NCBI RefSeq assembly: GCF_002434505.1
Contig: NZ_DJKE01000005.1
Span: forward strand, 1-64,000
From: Brevundimonas sp. UBA6550
GTDB lineage: Bacteria; Pseudomonadota; Alphaproteobacteria; Caulobacterales; Caulobacteraceae
Length of the DNA: 64,000 bases
Direction of reading: 5' to 3'
This document shows, piece by piece, positions 55,263 to 64,000 of the stretch; within the stretch, counting starts at the first letter, position 1, and each line of letters opens with the position of its first letter. The notes below the pieces were generated by a model that saw only the letters and a program-made list of their open reading frames with translations, was not told where the DNA came from and made no database searches. A program made the translations under genes and the position numbers.

Positions 55263-55979
55263 CTACTGCCAGTTTCCGTCAGCATGACGCCGCGCATGGG
55301 CGCGCTCGTGCGCCTCTTTCCAGCGCTTCATCAGCACCTGGCGTCGGGCGGGATAGCGCGCCTCCATCACCTCCGCCTCCACGATCCGGTCGGTGCGGAA
55401 ACTGCGGAAGTCGCCGCGCAACTCGCACCAGGCGATCAGCAGACGCACCCGGTCGAAGAAGGCCAGGGCGAAGGGCCAGACCAGCCGCTCCGACGCCGTT
55501 CCCGCCTCGTCGCGATAACACAGCCTCAGCCGCCGCTCCGTGCGGATGGCCTTTCGCAACAGGCCCGGATCGACCGCATCGACAGGGAACGGCGCGCCCG
55601 GCACGACCAGCAGGGCCGAGGTGTCCATCTCCTCGCGCAGATCCGACGGCAGCACCGCCGAAATCCGACCCAGCGCCGCCAGGGCCGCGTCGCGCATCCT
55701 CGGATCGGCCCGATCCGCCACCCAGCGCGACCCCAGCACTAGGGCCTCGATCTCCTCTGGCGTGAACATCAGCGGCGGCAACAGGAACCCCGGCTTCAGC
55801 ACATAGCCGACCCCCGCCTCCCCCTCGATGGTCGCGCCTTGCGCCTGCAGACTGGCGATGTCGCGATAAAGGGTTCGCAGACTGACCCCCATCTCCTCGG
55901 CCAAGGCGCGTCCGCTCACCGGCCGCCGATGACGGCGCAGCACGTTCAGCAGATCGAGAAGACGTTCGGAGCGCGACAC
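55263..55979 (-). CDS. YafY-type HTH/WYL-domain transcriptional regulator
   Basis: 238 aa. N-terminal HTH (LLDLLNVLRRHRRPVSGRAL, EEMGVSLRTLYRDIASLQAQ) then a WYL domain (RLRLCYRDEAGTASERLVWP, WCELRGDFRSFRTDRIVEAE). WYL proteins are DNA-binding regulators, often of stress or detoxification genes. Adjacent to a VOC protein gene it probably controls. The start at the HTH gives the family length. Confidence 0.87.
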   Translation of the reverse strand: MSRSERLLDLLNVLRRHRRPVSGRALAEEMGVSLRTLYRDIASLQAQGATIEGEAGVGYVLKPGFLLPPLMFTPEEIEALVLGSRWVADRADPRMRDAALAALGRISAVLPSDLREEMDTSALLVVPGAPFPVDAVDPGLLRKAIRTERRLRLCYRDEAGTASERLVWPFALAFFDRVRLLIAWCELRGDFRSFRTDRIVEAEVMEARYPARRQVLMKRWKEAHERAHARRHADGNWQ

Positions 55980-56029
55980 CCCATGACCTTAACAGACATC
56001 CTGCCAGAAGCTGGCAGCAGAAGCGCCGA

Positions 56030-56518
56030 TCAGGCCGCTTCCTTGGGCATGACGTCGCCGACGGTGGGGCGGTTTTCGGCGCGGGTCAGTTTGATGTCGC
56101 GCGGCTTGACGATTTCGCCGCAGCAGCCGCAGGCGATGCGGGGCGTCAGGGTGTGGCCGCAGGTCTTGTGAATCATGTCGATGCCGCTGTCGGTATCGCC
56201 ATAAACATGTTTGGCGCCCCAGCCGTGCAGGGTGATCAGGACGCCGTACAAATCCTTGCCCTTGGCCGTCAGGACGTATTCGTTGCGCGGCGGGCGCTCG
56301 GAATAGAGGCGCGGTTCCAGCACGCCGTGCTGGACCAGGCTCTTCAGCCGTGAAGCCAGGACGTTGCGCGCCACGCCCAGATTCTCCTGCCACTGCTCGA
56401 AGCGGCTGACGCCGTTGAAGGCGTCGCGGATCACCAGCAGGGTCCACGGATCGCCGATCACCTCCAAGGTGGCGGCGATGGAGCAGCTTTGGCGGCTATA
56501 GTCGGCGGTGCGTCCCAT
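56030..56518 (-). CDS. HxlR-family transcriptional regulator with C-terminal Cys motif
   Basis: 162 aa. HxlR-type winged helix (SCSIAATLEVIGDPWTLLVI, LASRLKSLVQHGVLEPRLYS, EYVLTAKGKDLYGVLITLHG). An extension after the HxlR domain contains KTCGHTLTPRIACGCCGEIV with four Cys, suggesting a zinc ribbon or thiol sensor. Divergent from the thioesterase gene across about 180 bases. Confidence 0.85.
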   Translation of the reverse strand: MGRTADYSRQSCSIAATLEVIGDPWTLLVIRDAFNGVSRFEQWQENLGVARNVLASRLKSLVQHGVLEPRLYSERPPRNEYVLTAKGKDLYGVLITLHGWGAKHVYGDTDSGIDMIHKTCGHTLTPRIACGCCGEIVKPRDIKLTRAENRPTVGDVMPKEAA

Positions 56519-56696
56519 GGATGGAAAGTGACCCCGCGTCAGCTGTTTGGCAAGGGTTGCAAATCCAAACCCTCTCAGTCAGTCTTGTTTGGCAACGGAC
56601 GTTCGAGCCATCCGGTTCGCCCGCCTGTTCCTTCGACTGGCGGAAGCTCTGGATTTCGGGCTTCCGCCGCTCTTTCGCCTGACGCAGGATCGCGCC

Positions 56697-57554
56697 ATGT
56701 CCGATGTTCAATCGCCCGTGTCGCTCGACGCCGCCCTCGCCTTCCAGACGCTGGCCGATGGCGGCTTGTCCGCTCCAGTCCCGGGGCATTTTTCCAACGG
56801 TCCGTCGTCGATGCCGCCCGAGAAGGGGTTTCCGTTCGGCGGACTGCTCGCGGCGATGTGCGCCCGGTCCATGCGAGAGGGGCTGGGCCTGACCGCCGCG
56901 CTGCGATCCCTGTCGGTGCAGTATCTGTCGGCGGCGGCCTTCGACGAACAGGTCGCCTTTCGGCCCCGGCTGCTGCGCGGCGGGCGAAACGTCGTCTATG
57001 CGGCCGTCGAGGCCGAGCAGGACGGGCGCATGACCCATCACGCCACCGGGACCTATGGCCTGGACGCCTCGACGCCAGCGGTGTCGCCGCTTCACAATCC
57101 GCCCCCGCCGCTGGACAGCCTGAACCCCGGGGCGACCATTCACGGCCCGATGGCTCCGCACTTCTCACGGCACGTCGACTATCGGTTCGACGGCGGCCCC
57201 AATATCCTGGGCGGGAATGCGGGCAAGGCTGCGGTCGAGCGGACCTGGATGCGGATGTCGGATCGGCGCGCGCTGGACGAGGTGGGGCTGTGCTACCTGC
57301 TGGACGCCCTCTATCCGCCCGCCTGGACGCTGTCGAAGACGCCGGCGCCGATGACGACTTTGGACCTGCGCATCGACGTCCTGAACGATCCGACACCCGA
57401 GAACGCGCCGGACGGCTGGGCCTTCTTCGAGTTCAGGATGCTGGACCTAAGTCTGGGCTGGACGGTGGACGAGGCGACGGCCTGGGGCGCTGACGGCGTT
57501 CCACTGGCCCTGTCGCGACAACGGCGCAAGCTGCTGCCTCAGCGCGGCGGCTGA
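56697..57554 (+). CDS. Acyl-CoA thioesterase-family (TesB-like hotdog) protein
   Basis: 285 aa. Double hotdog, TesB-type thioesterase-like: FPFGGLLAAMCARSMREG, LRSLSVQYLSAAAFDEQVAF, GRNVVYAAVEAEQDGRMTH, then ALYPPAWTLSKTPAPMTTLD. It lacks a recognisable catalytic triad by eye, so acyl-CoA hydrolysis is by family inference. MSDVQSPVSL at 56697 is chosen; a longer frame back to 56547 reads through the regulatory gap. It may be controlled by the divergent HxlR protein. Confidence 0.78.
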   Translation: MSDVQSPVSLDAALAFQTLADGGLSAPVPGHFSNGPSSMPPEKGFPFGGLLAAMCARSMREGLGLTAALRSLSVQYLSAAAFDEQVAFRPRLLRGGRNVVYAAVEAEQDGRMTHHATGTYGLDASTPAVSPLHNPPPPLDSLNPGATIHGPMAPHFSRHVDYRFDGGPNILGGNAGKAAVERTWMRMSDRRALDEVGLCYLLDALYPPAWTLSKTPAPMTTLDLRIDVLNDPTPENAPDGWAFFEFRMLDLSLGWTVDEATAWGADGVPLALSRQRRKLLPQRGG

Positions 57555-57614
57555 GCCGGGTCAGGCCTCGTTCATCATTGTCGGCGACTATTGCGCATCT
57601 CTGGAGTCTTGCTC

Positions 57615-57893
57615 ATGCGTCGTCGCAATCCGCTGGTTCGCCTATCCCAAGTCGTTGTGATCGCCACGGGCTGCCTGACGCTTCAGGGCTGTCTGGTCGG
57701 TGCGGTCGTCGGCGGGACCGCCGCCGTCGTGGGCGGCACGGCCAAGGCCACGGGCGCGGTCGTCGGCGCCGGCTTCGACGCCGTCACGACCTCGGACGAG
57801 GAAACCCGTCTGAAGCGCCAACGCGAGCAACGCGACTACGAACGTGAACAACGCCGCTGCGAACAGCGGCAGCGCCAGGGCAAGGCCTGCTAG
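57615..57893 (+). CDS. Small lipoprotein with glycine-rich hydrophobic segment
   Basis: 92 aa. Lipobox LQGC (Cys26) after the signal, then an Ala/Gly/Val-rich run (LVGAVVGGTAAVVGGTAKAT) and a highly charged C-terminus (RLKRQREQRDYEREQRRCEQ). Start 57615. No family recognised; similar short lipoproteins are common in Caulobacterales. A 252-base stretch without a gene follows before the pectin locus. Confidence 0.65.
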   Translation: MRRRNPLVRLSQVVVIATGCLTLQGCLVGAVVGGTAAVVGGTAKATGAVVGAGFDAVTTSDEETRLKRQREQRDYEREQRRCEQRQRQGKAC

Positions 57894-58145
57894 GCTCCAT
57901 GCCATGACGCCCCTCGTCTCGTCGCCCCAATCCGGCTGTGGATCAGGCATTTTGTCCACACCGCCTAGCAGTGTAGTCGAGACGAACACCTTCACCTTCA
58001 CGAGCGTTCATGCCATCAACGCATGGTTGCGGAAGTTGCGATCAGGCTTAAAAGCAAACGGCCAGAGTACGGACTAATCAAGTTGACGCAGAAGACAGTC
58101 CCTAAACTGAGATGGGTGAGCATCTGTACGCCCTGACTGTCACGC

Positions 58146-59453
58146 CTAATCTAACAGCTCTGCCCAGCGCGCATACACATCCAACGCCTTTTGAGGCGAA
58201 GAAATCCACCAGGAGTAACCGTTGCGTCGTCCGACAGAGATTTCATTCACATCGTCGTGGATCGTCTGATCCTTGTCGCCGAAGATTGGACGTCCAGTCA
58301 CCAAATCATAGTTGCGAGACCAGAGCGGTCCTGCTCCAGGCTTGTCAATCAGCTTTCGCCCGTCGTCCGTCATTTCAAAAGACTTGTCGTAGACACGCAC
58401 CGACTGTAGCCAGCCGACGCCGCCGCGGACGGCGGCCTGGACCTCAGGCGACGGGTTCTGTTCACCCATTAGGAAGATCAGGATGTCGGTGGTTTCGCCG
58501 CTTGCGATCGAGCGCGGTTCGTAGTTTCGCGCGCTCGTGGGTACAAGCCGCAGGGGCTCGACCTGCTGAGCCCAGCCCAACAACTGGTCGCCCCGACGCA
58601 CCTGTGCAGCGAGGGTGACGTCAATGGCCTTCTGGGTCGCCTCGGCCGCCTGCGTCTCCAGCTCGGCCGGCACGAAGTCGAACCCTTCGGCGCCATGGGC
58701 GACGTCACGCAGCAGCATGGCCGCGTTCGCCACGGCATTGTCGTTGAAGGTGATGGAGTCGTGGAAGCCGCCTTCGAGCGGCCAGATTTGAGGCCAGCCG
58801 CCATTGGGATACTGAGCGTCAAGCAGGTAGCGCACGCCTTTGATCACGCTCGCGCGCCAGCCATCGCCTTCCTTTCCAGACGCATGGGCTGCAACCTTCG
58901 CCAGGAAGCGCATCTCCGACCACGTCGCCTCATTGTCCAAGGTGCCGACGAAAGTCCAAAATCGATCCCCAGGCGCATCAAAGTTCGCCGGATTCTGCTC
59001 CATGGTTTCCGCGTCGTTTGAAAACCTCTGGCCAGGCAGGCGCGCGATGCTGCGATCCTGATTTTTGCTCCAACCGCCGGCGGGCGTCTGGAAGCTCACG
59101 ATCGCATCGGCGATCGCCCGCGCTTCGGCCGTGCCATACCAGTCTGCGGGCCGATCCAGCGGCATGTTGTAGTGGGCGGGTCCAACGGCCTTGGGCGGCG
59201 GCGGCGGGGTAGCGCCGGCAGGAAGCTCGGCCGCTAGTGCGGCGCGGTCGGCGAGATGCTTGGCCTGAGATCGTGCAAGATACTCGACCCACGGGCCGCG
59301 CTCCGCGTCGGGCAAGGCGCCGATCCTGTCGCTGGTCAGGCCGACCGCCGGCGTGTTCAGCCGCAGGACTTCAGCCTTGGCTGCGCCGGAAACAGCCCCC
59401 ACAAGCGCGACCGCGCCAAGCGCCAAGATCGAACAGGCGGAAACGATTTTCAT
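58146..59453 (-). CDS. pelA: Pectate lyase, PL10 family
   Basis: 435 aa. Periplasmic or secreted enzyme cleaving polygalacturonate by beta-elimination. Signal peptide (MKIVSACSILALGAVALVGA, cleavage near AKA). Pec_lyase family motifs include SFQTPAGGWSKNQDRSI, TWSEMRFLAKV, YLLDAQYPNGGWPQIWPLEG, ITFNDNAVANAAMLLRDV. Start 59453 has GGGAG eight bases upstream; MKTEKVV at 59486 overlaps the GH28 stop as ATGA and is an alternative. Downstream of the GH28 gene in the same operon. Confidence 0.88.
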   Translation of the reverse strand: MKIVSACSILALGAVALVGAVSGAAKAEVLRLNTPAVGLTSDRIGALPDAERGPWVEYLARSQAKHLADRAALAAELPAGATPPPPPKAVGPAHYNMPLDRPADWYGTAEARAIADAIVSFQTPAGGWSKNQDRSIARLPGQRFSNDAETMEQNPANFDAPGDRFWTFVGTLDNEATWSEMRFLAKVAAHASGKEGDGWRASVIKGVRYLLDAQYPNGGWPQIWPLEGGFHDSITFNDNAVANAAMLLRDVAHGAEGFDFVPAELETQAAEATQKAIDVTLAAQVRRGDQLLGWAQQVEPLRLVPTSARNYEPRSIASGETTDILIFLMGEQNPSPEVQAAVRGGVGWLQSVRVYDKSFEMTDDGRKLIDKPGAGPLWSRNYDLVTGRPIFGDKDQTIHDDVNEISVGRRNGYSWWISSPQKALDVYARWAELLD

Positions 59454-59482
59454 CGGGCTAACTCCCACAACTTTTTCGGTTT

Positions 59483-60880
59483 TCATGTTTGTCTGGATCG
59501 CAGGCCAATGACGCCGGACGACTCGGTCACCCTCGGGCCCTGGCCGTCCAGGGTATCGATGTTGCAGTCGCGGAAGCGCCAGTTCTCGGCGTTGGCGATG
59601 GCCCCCGCGTCCTGAACATCCCAGTCCAACCGCTCGAAGGCGAAGTCCTTCAGCGGCGCCTCGGGATAGGCGGCGGCGGCGAAACCGACCTTGCCGCCAA
59701 CGGCCTTGATGTTCGACAGGCGAACATTGTGAATGCGGGGGATGCCCTGTTCGGGCGGCACCGGCGTAGCGAGAGTGCGCCAGTAGTCGGGGACGTCGGC
59801 GATGCCGGCCGGAATCTGGGCGTAGCTGTAGCTCGGATACCAGTTCAGATTCACCTGCATCAGGGTGCGCACATCCTGCAGATGGATGTCGCGCAGGCGG
59901 ATGTTGGAAATCACGCCGCCGCGCGTATGGCCCGACTTGAAGAAGATCCCCAGCGGCACCGGATATTCGATCCTGAGGCCCGAAACCTCGATATCGTCGA
60001 ACCCGCCGGAGGTTTCGGAACCGAAGGTCATGCCGGCATGGGCGTCGCGGACGATGCAGTCGCGAATCTTCACCTGACGGCATGGGCGGGCTACGCGCAG
60101 CCCATCCCAGTCGCGTCCAGCCTTGATGCAGATGGCGTCATCGTTGACCGACAAATCGCAACGCTCGACCAGCACCCGTTCGGAGGAGTCGATATCGATG
60201 CCGTCGGTCGAGGGGCCGCGTCCGCCGATGTTGTTGCGAATGATCAGATCGGCGACCTTCACATCGCGCGAATAGCAGATGTGGACAGTCCAGAAGCCCG
60301 ACCGGGCCAGGTTCAGCCCTGAAAGCTCCACCTGCTGAGAGTCGTAGACATGGATCAGACGTGGACGGCGACAATCGTAGTCGGCCGCCCATCGCAGACC
60401 GCCAGGATCATAGTCTCGCCGCATCGCCCAGTATGAACCCCAGAAAATCTGGCCGTCACCATCGACCAGACCTTCGCCCGTAATCCTGGCGTTCCGTTGC
60501 TGATAAATGTTCAGCAAACCAGCGGGCCAATCCATCTCGACCCCGGCGACACGCGTGCGAACCATCGGATAGGCGGCCAGGTCTTGAACGCCGCGCAGGG
60601 TCGCGCCCCGATCGACCGTCAGGGTCACCCCCGACTTCACGAACAGAGAGCCGGACAGATAAACGCCAGGCCTCAGCACCACCGCACCTCCGCCCTGCCC
60701 AGCGGCGGCGTCTATAGCGGCCTGGATCGGACGGGTGTTGATCGTCACGCCGTCGCCGACCGCGCCATAGTCGGACGCATCAAAGGTGCGCGCATGACTC
60801 GCCTGTGCAAATGCCGGCGTTGCCTGCGTCAAGGCGCTGACGACGCCAAACTGCAAAAGCGTGCGGCGATCAGAACGCAT
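59483..60880 (-). CDS. Polygalacturonase-type glycoside hydrolase, GH28
   Basis: 465 aa. Tat-like or Sec signal (MRSDRRTLLQFGVVSALTQA). Right-handed beta-helix with the pectate lyase superfamily-3 N-terminal region (FDASDYGAVGDG) and GH28 motifs: STDGIDIDSSE, NDDAICIKAG, GMTFGSETSGG. Hydrolyses galacturonan or unsaturated galacturonides. First gene of the minus-strand pectin operon; the stop TGA overlaps the pelA region. Divergent from the GH105 gene. Confidence 0.88.
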   Translation of the reverse strand: MRSDRRTLLQFGVVSALTQATPAFAQASHARTFDASDYGAVGDGVTINTRPIQAAIDAAAGQGGGAVVLRPGVYLSGSLFVKSGVTLTVDRGATLRGVQDLAAYPMVRTRVAGVEMDWPAGLLNIYQQRNARITGEGLVDGDGQIFWGSYWAMRRDYDPGGLRWAADYDCRRPRLIHVYDSQQVELSGLNLARSGFWTVHICYSRDVKVADLIIRNNIGGRGPSTDGIDIDSSERVLVERCDLSVNDDAICIKAGRDWDGLRVARPCRQVKIRDCIVRDAHAGMTFGSETSGGFDDIEVSGLRIEYPVPLGIFFKSGHTRGGVISNIRLRDIHLQDVRTLMQVNLNWYPSYSYAQIPAGIADVPDYWRTLATPVPPEQGIPRIHNVRLSNIKAVGGKVGFAAAAYPEAPLKDFAFERLDWDVQDAGAIANAENWRFRDCNIDTLDGQGPRVTESSGVIGLRSRQT

Positions 60881-61047
60881 CCCACTTCCCACATTCTGTT
60901 CTTTCGTCTCACAATAGTGGACGATATAAGACTGGCAAGTGATACGAGTAGCTGGCTGATAGAAATTGACACCGGTTACGGCGCGCTCGTCGTTCGAGCC
61001 GATCGTCAACGATAATGCGGCGCTCGGAACGTCGCTGGAGGAAAAGC
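60881..61047. promoter_or_regulatory. Divergent pectin-locus promoter region with LacI-like operator
   Basis: 167 bases between the divergent GH28 and GH105 genes. TGACACCGGTTACG (60967-60980) is an imperfect CCGG-centred palindrome like LacI-family operators. A minus-strand candidate promoter TTGCCA (60933-60938) with a 16-base spacer and TATTGT (60911-60916) faces GH28. The regulator gene is not in the window. Assigned by eye, low certainty. Confidence 0.4.
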
Positions 61048-63312
61048 ATGACCTTGCCAACCCGACCCTGCCTTGGACTCGTCGCAGTTCTTCTGAGTAC
61101 TGCCGCATTGGCTGGCCCGGTGATGGCTCAGGTGGTCGGCGCTCTGCCGCCAGGCGTCGAGGGCGAATGGCTGACGTCGCGCGACCGCCCTGCGCTCTAC
61201 ACGGACGTCGCAGGCGTGCCGTCGCGCGAGAATACCATGGCGGCAGTCGAATACGTCGCCTCGTCCCAGATCTCCGCCCTGGCCTCCGAGCCCCTCGCCT
61301 TATCGACGGGCAGCAATCTGACGCAGATGTCGTCGAACTGGGTTGCAGCAACCTTCTACGTCGGCGCCTCTCGGCTTGCGCGCGTCTCTGACGATAGGCG
61401 GACGCTGCGATTTCTGAGCGCCGTGGCCGATCACTACAACTACAGCCTTCGCGGAGCGCGCTCAGGCAAGACGATGCTGAACGCCGACGATATCGCCATC
61501 GGCGATCTCTATCAGGAACTCTACTCCCGTCGCCGCCAGGAGGGCGTTCTGATGCCGCTGCGTCAGCGGCTGGATTGGCAGGTCCCCTATCTGGCGCGCG
61601 GCGACGACACGCCGGCTCTGGTCTGGTGGTGGGCCGACGCGCTCTACATGGCCCCGCCGGTGCTGGCGCGAATGAGCGCAATCACAGGCGATCCAAAGTA
61701 TCTGAATGCGGCCGATAAGGAGTGGCGACGCACCGCCGAGCGGCTGTGGGTCGAGGACGAGCGGCTGTTCCTGCGCGACGAGCGGTTCAAGGACGACAAC
61801 CACCGCGATGCGGACGGCGACCGCATCTATTGGTCACGCGCAAATGGCTGGGTGATGGGCGGCCTGGTGCGATGGCTCGAATCCCTTCCCGCAGACCATG
61901 CGGGGCGCCCCTTCTATCTCGACCTCTTCGGTAAAATGGCCAGCCGGATCGCCGGTCTTCAGCAGGACGACGGCCTGTGGCGGGCCAGCCTGCTGGATCC
62001 CGAAGCCTACCCCGAGGCCGAGACCTCGGGATCCGTCTTCTACGTGTATGCCCTGGCGTGGGGCATCAATCATGGCCTTCTGGATCGCGAGACGTATCTT
62101 CCGCATGTGCTGAAGGGTTGGGCCGGGCTGAACCGGCATGTTCTGCCCAATGGTCTGGTGGGCGCAGCGCAAAAGACGGGAGATCAGCCCGTCTCTACCT
62201 CGCCCGAAGATGTCGGGCTCTATGTCTCTGGGACATACATACTGGCGGGGCTTGAGGTGGCGGATCTCAACGGGCCGCCGCAGTCTTTGCCCAAAGCGGA
62301 ACCCGCGCGCGACACCGACGAAGTCATCGCCGCAACGACGCCCGTTCCGCCGCCGCCCGTCACCGTGATTGGCCCAGAGGAAGTCCGCCGTCGAGAGGCG
62401 GAAATGCGGGCGACGTCCGCACTCTCCTATGACCCGGCCGACTTGGGCCGCCCCTCCACCATTGCGCCTCTGGCGCCGCCGCCTGCGGACCAGCAAACGC
62501 CCCGCGCCGTTGCGCGCTTCGCGCCGGATCGCCTGGACGATCTGTTGTGGGAAAACGACCGTGTAGCCCACCGGATCTACGGCCCTGCGCTTGAGGTGCG
62601 CGAAGCGCCGTCAGGCTCGGGCGTCGATGTGTGGGCCAAGCGTGTCCGCTATCCGTTCATGGATCGCCAGTTGAAGTTCCCCAACTACCACGTCGATCGC
62701 GGGGAAGGCCTGGACTATTACGATGTCGGGCGCGGGCGAGGCGCCGGAGGTCTTGGCGTCTGGTACGACAACAAGCTGTGGACCAGTCGCAACTTCTCGA
62801 CCTATGAAATCCAGAAAACCGGCGGTGACGAGGCGCGCTTCAGCGTGGCCTATCGTCCTTGGCCGGTCGATGTGGTCCGCACCGTTTCGGAAGTTCGCGC
62901 ATTCAGCCTGCCGCTCGGCTCGAACTTCACCCGTATGACGTCGACGGTGAGTTCGAATACCGCCACCTCTCTGATCGTCGGAATCGGCATTTCCAAGCGC
63001 AGCAACGACAATGGGCGGGGCTTCGTCACCCGTGATGCCGAGCACGGTCGATTGATGTTCTGGGAGCCCGACAATCCAGAGCACGGCTCGCTGGGCATCG
63101 CCCTTGCGGTCGATCCCGCAACCGTCGAGGGTTTTGCCGAAGACGCCGACAACTATCTGATCCTTGTCAGGGTCACGCCCGGCCAGCCGTTCACCTATTA
63201 CATGGGCTCAGCGTGGGACCGCGGTCTGGACTTCTCCAGTCGCCAATCGTGGGAAGACTTCGTCGCAAGCCAGAGCTTCGAATTCCGGGCTATCCCACAG
63301 GGGGCCGATTGA
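61048..63312 (+). CDS. GH105-type unsaturated rhamnogalacturonyl hydrolase fused to DUF4861
   Basis: 754 aa. Signal peptide (CLGLVAVLLSTAALAGPVMA), then a GH105 (YteR/YesR-like) domain, residues ~60-430, with WWWADALYMAPPVLARMSAI, YWSRANGWVMGGLVRWLE and EAETSGSVFYVYALAWGIN. A DUF4861 domain fills residues ~490-750 (RVRYPFMDRQLKFPNYHVDR, GEGLDYYDVGRGRGAGGLGV). GH105 enzymes remove unsaturated galacturonate from pectin fragments. Start 61048 has a strong GGAGG site; ATG 61015 is less likely. Divergent from GH28. Confidence 0.85.
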   Translation: MTLPTRPCLGLVAVLLSTAALAGPVMAQVVGALPPGVEGEWLTSRDRPALYTDVAGVPSRENTMAAVEYVASSQISALASEPLALSTGSNLTQMSSNWVAATFYVGASRLARVSDDRRTLRFLSAVADHYNYSLRGARSGKTMLNADDIAIGDLYQELYSRRRQEGVLMPLRQRLDWQVPYLARGDDTPALVWWWADALYMAPPVLARMSAITGDPKYLNAADKEWRRTAERLWVEDERLFLRDERFKDDNHRDADGDRIYWSRANGWVMGGLVRWLESLPADHAGRPFYLDLFGKMASRIAGLQQDDGLWRASLLDPEAYPEAETSGSVFYVYALAWGINHGLLDRETYLPHVLKGWAGLNRHVLPNGLVGAAQKTGDQPVSTSPEDVGLYVSGTYILAGLEVADLNGPPQSLPKAEPARDTDEVIAATTPVPPPPVTVIGPEEVRRREAEMRATSALSYDPADLGRPSTIAPLAPPPADQQTPRAVARFAPDRLDDLLWENDRVAHRIYGPALEVREAPSGSGVDVWAKRVRYPFMDRQLKFPNYHVDRGEGLDYYDVGRGRGAGGLGVWYDNKLWTSRNFSTYEIQKTGGDEARFSVAYRPWPVDVVRTVSEVRAFSLPLGSNFTRMTSTVSSNTATSLIVGIGISKRSNDNGRGFVTRDAEHGRLMFWEPDNPEHGSLGIALAVDPATVEGFAEDADNYLILVRVTPGQPFTYYMGSAWDRGLDFSSRQSWEDFVASQSFEFRAIPQGAD

Positions 63313-63326
63313 CCGCCAAGCTTGGG

Positions 63327-64000
63327 TCAGGTCTTGCCCAGGACGAACTTGTCGGGCGCAAGCGCCAGACGCGAGAAGGCCGCAGCCCGTACCGCGCCCT
63401 TGAACGGGCTGACACGATTGTACCGGCATCCGATGGAGCATCGACCGGCCCCTTGCGGTCGATAGGTTAGCGGCGCCTCGGCCTGCAGGACGCCATCGAC
63501 AAAGCTGCGGTACATGCGGCCGTCAAAGGTCTGGGCGACATGGAACCAGCGGCCGACTGGAAAACGCTTCTCCGGGTCGATCAGGGTGTGATTGTAACCC
63601 TGGCCTTTGGCGAAGGCGTCGAGCCACCACTCCCCGTCCCGCGTACGGATTTCAAAGAGTATCCGGGTATCCGTCGCCAGCCCCTCTGGCCCGATCTCCT
63701 GAAGATGGAACCACCGCTGCTCGAAGGCGCCCCCATCGGGACGAAACAGCGCCTCAAAGGTGAACGTTGTCGCCCCCGCCAATGGGTGAATGTCCAGAAA
63801 CACGGCGTCGTCGCGTCCGTTGAACTGAACCGCCCTGCCCCAGGGCGACATCACCAAAGTCGGCGCGCCTTCCAGATGGACGGGGTTTCCACCGATTTCA
63901 TCAAGGTTATCGAAGAGCCAACGCACAGACGGTTCGCCCGCAGGACGCGCAGCCAGCGAGGCGCACCCGGTTGCAGTCAGTCCCATTCCAGCGGTCAGAA
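63327..64000 (-). CDS. LamG/concanavalin-like lipoprotein, 5' end outside window
   Basis: At least 224 residues, still open at the window edge. A lipobox-like TATGC near the visible start (GMGLTATGCASLA) suggests the signal begins beyond 64000. The rest is a LamG-like jelly-roll: VRWLFDNLDEIGGNPVHLEG, TTFTFEALFRPDGGAFEQRW, GRWFHVAQTFDGRMYRSFVD, PFKGAVRAAAFSRLALAPDK. It may bind polysaccharides in the pectin locus. No catalytic motif. Confidence 0.75.
   Translation of the reverse strand, partial: LTAGMGLTATGCASLAARPAGEPSVRWLFDNLDEIGGNPVHLEGAPTLVMSPWGRAVQFNGRDDAVFLDIHPLAGATTFTFEALFRPDGGAFEQRWFHLQEIGPEGLATDTRILFEIRTRDGEWWLDAFAKGQGYNHTLIDPEKRFPVGRWFHVAQTFDGRMYRSFVDGVLQAEAPLTYRPQGAGRCSIGCRYNRVSPFKGAVRAAAFSRLALAPDKFVLGKT

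Noticed and set aside
58146..60083. A 645-codon frame suggesting a fusion of the pectate lyase with an upstream domain
   Set aside because: The N-terminal ~200 codons lie in another frame of the GH28 gene and show no homology; a good ribosome site and signal peptide mark the real start at 59453.

Overview
This is about 64 kb of high-GC alphaproteobacterial chromosome. Several lineage markers point to Caulobacterales, with Brevundimonas-like the best guess: PopZ, FliX, FlbY and CheL, the CtrA inhibitor SciP (DUF1153), sigma-54 flagellar promoters, and LexA boxes of the alphaproteobacterial GTTC-N7-GTTC type. The species is inferred from gene content; no 16S rRNA gene is present.

Layout. (1) 1-1.9 kb: the end of an integrative element. 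A large serine recombinase is encoded outward, and its neighbour is a PA0069-type radical SAM gene cut off exactly at its iron-sulfur motif, so the element appears to have inserted into that gene. (2) 2.8-14.1 kb: housekeeping genes (lipoprotein hydrolase, three RNA methyltransferases, valS, popZ, a TolC-type outer membrane channel, an odd PCMT homologue) plus tRNA-Cys and tRNA-Asn. (3) 14.4-20.3 kb: a tightly overlapping Mrp cation/proton antiporter operon (fused A/B, then C-D-E-F-G). (4) 20.4-25 kb: a lipoprotein, a LOG-family protein, gltX, a VapBC-like toxin-antitoxin pair and dksA. (5) 25-29.1 kb: flagellar genes fliX divergent from flgI-cheL-flbY, then an EAL-domain protein. (6) 29.1-41.9 kb: ABC-F ATPase, truncated hemoglobin, SOS-controlled uvrA, a Mla-type lipid transport operon (permease, ATPase, MCE protein, lipoprotein), and a radical SAM/UdgX pair with a LexA box directly at its start codon. 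(7) 42-50.2 kb: the hook-region flagellar divergon, flgK-flgL facing fliK-flgD-flgE with sigma-54 promoters on both strands, then sciP. (8) 50.3-57.9 kb: mnmA, a TonB-dependent receptor, a response regulator lacking its phospho-acceptor, VOC and WYL proteins, an HxlR regulator, a thioesterase and a small lipoprotein. (9) 58.1-64 kb: a pectin-degradation locus (PL10 pectate lyase, GH28 polygalacturonase, divergent GH105-DUF4861 fusion, LamG lipoprotein running off the window).

Functional themes. The flagellar genes, their sigma-54 promoters and the CtrA-like sites fit the Caulobacter-type cell-cycle-controlled flagellar hierarchy, with SciP next to the hook operon. DNA repair is represented by two LexA boxes, at uvrA and at the radical SAM/UdgX pair. 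The pectin genes form a small utilisation locus whose intergenic region carries a candidate LacI-type operator.

The least ordinary items are the recombinase/radical SAM junction, the SOS-linked UdgX operon, the degenerate PCMT and response regulator, and a perfect operator-like dyad upstream of dksA. Promoter, operator and terminator calls were made by eye and have not been tested computationally.
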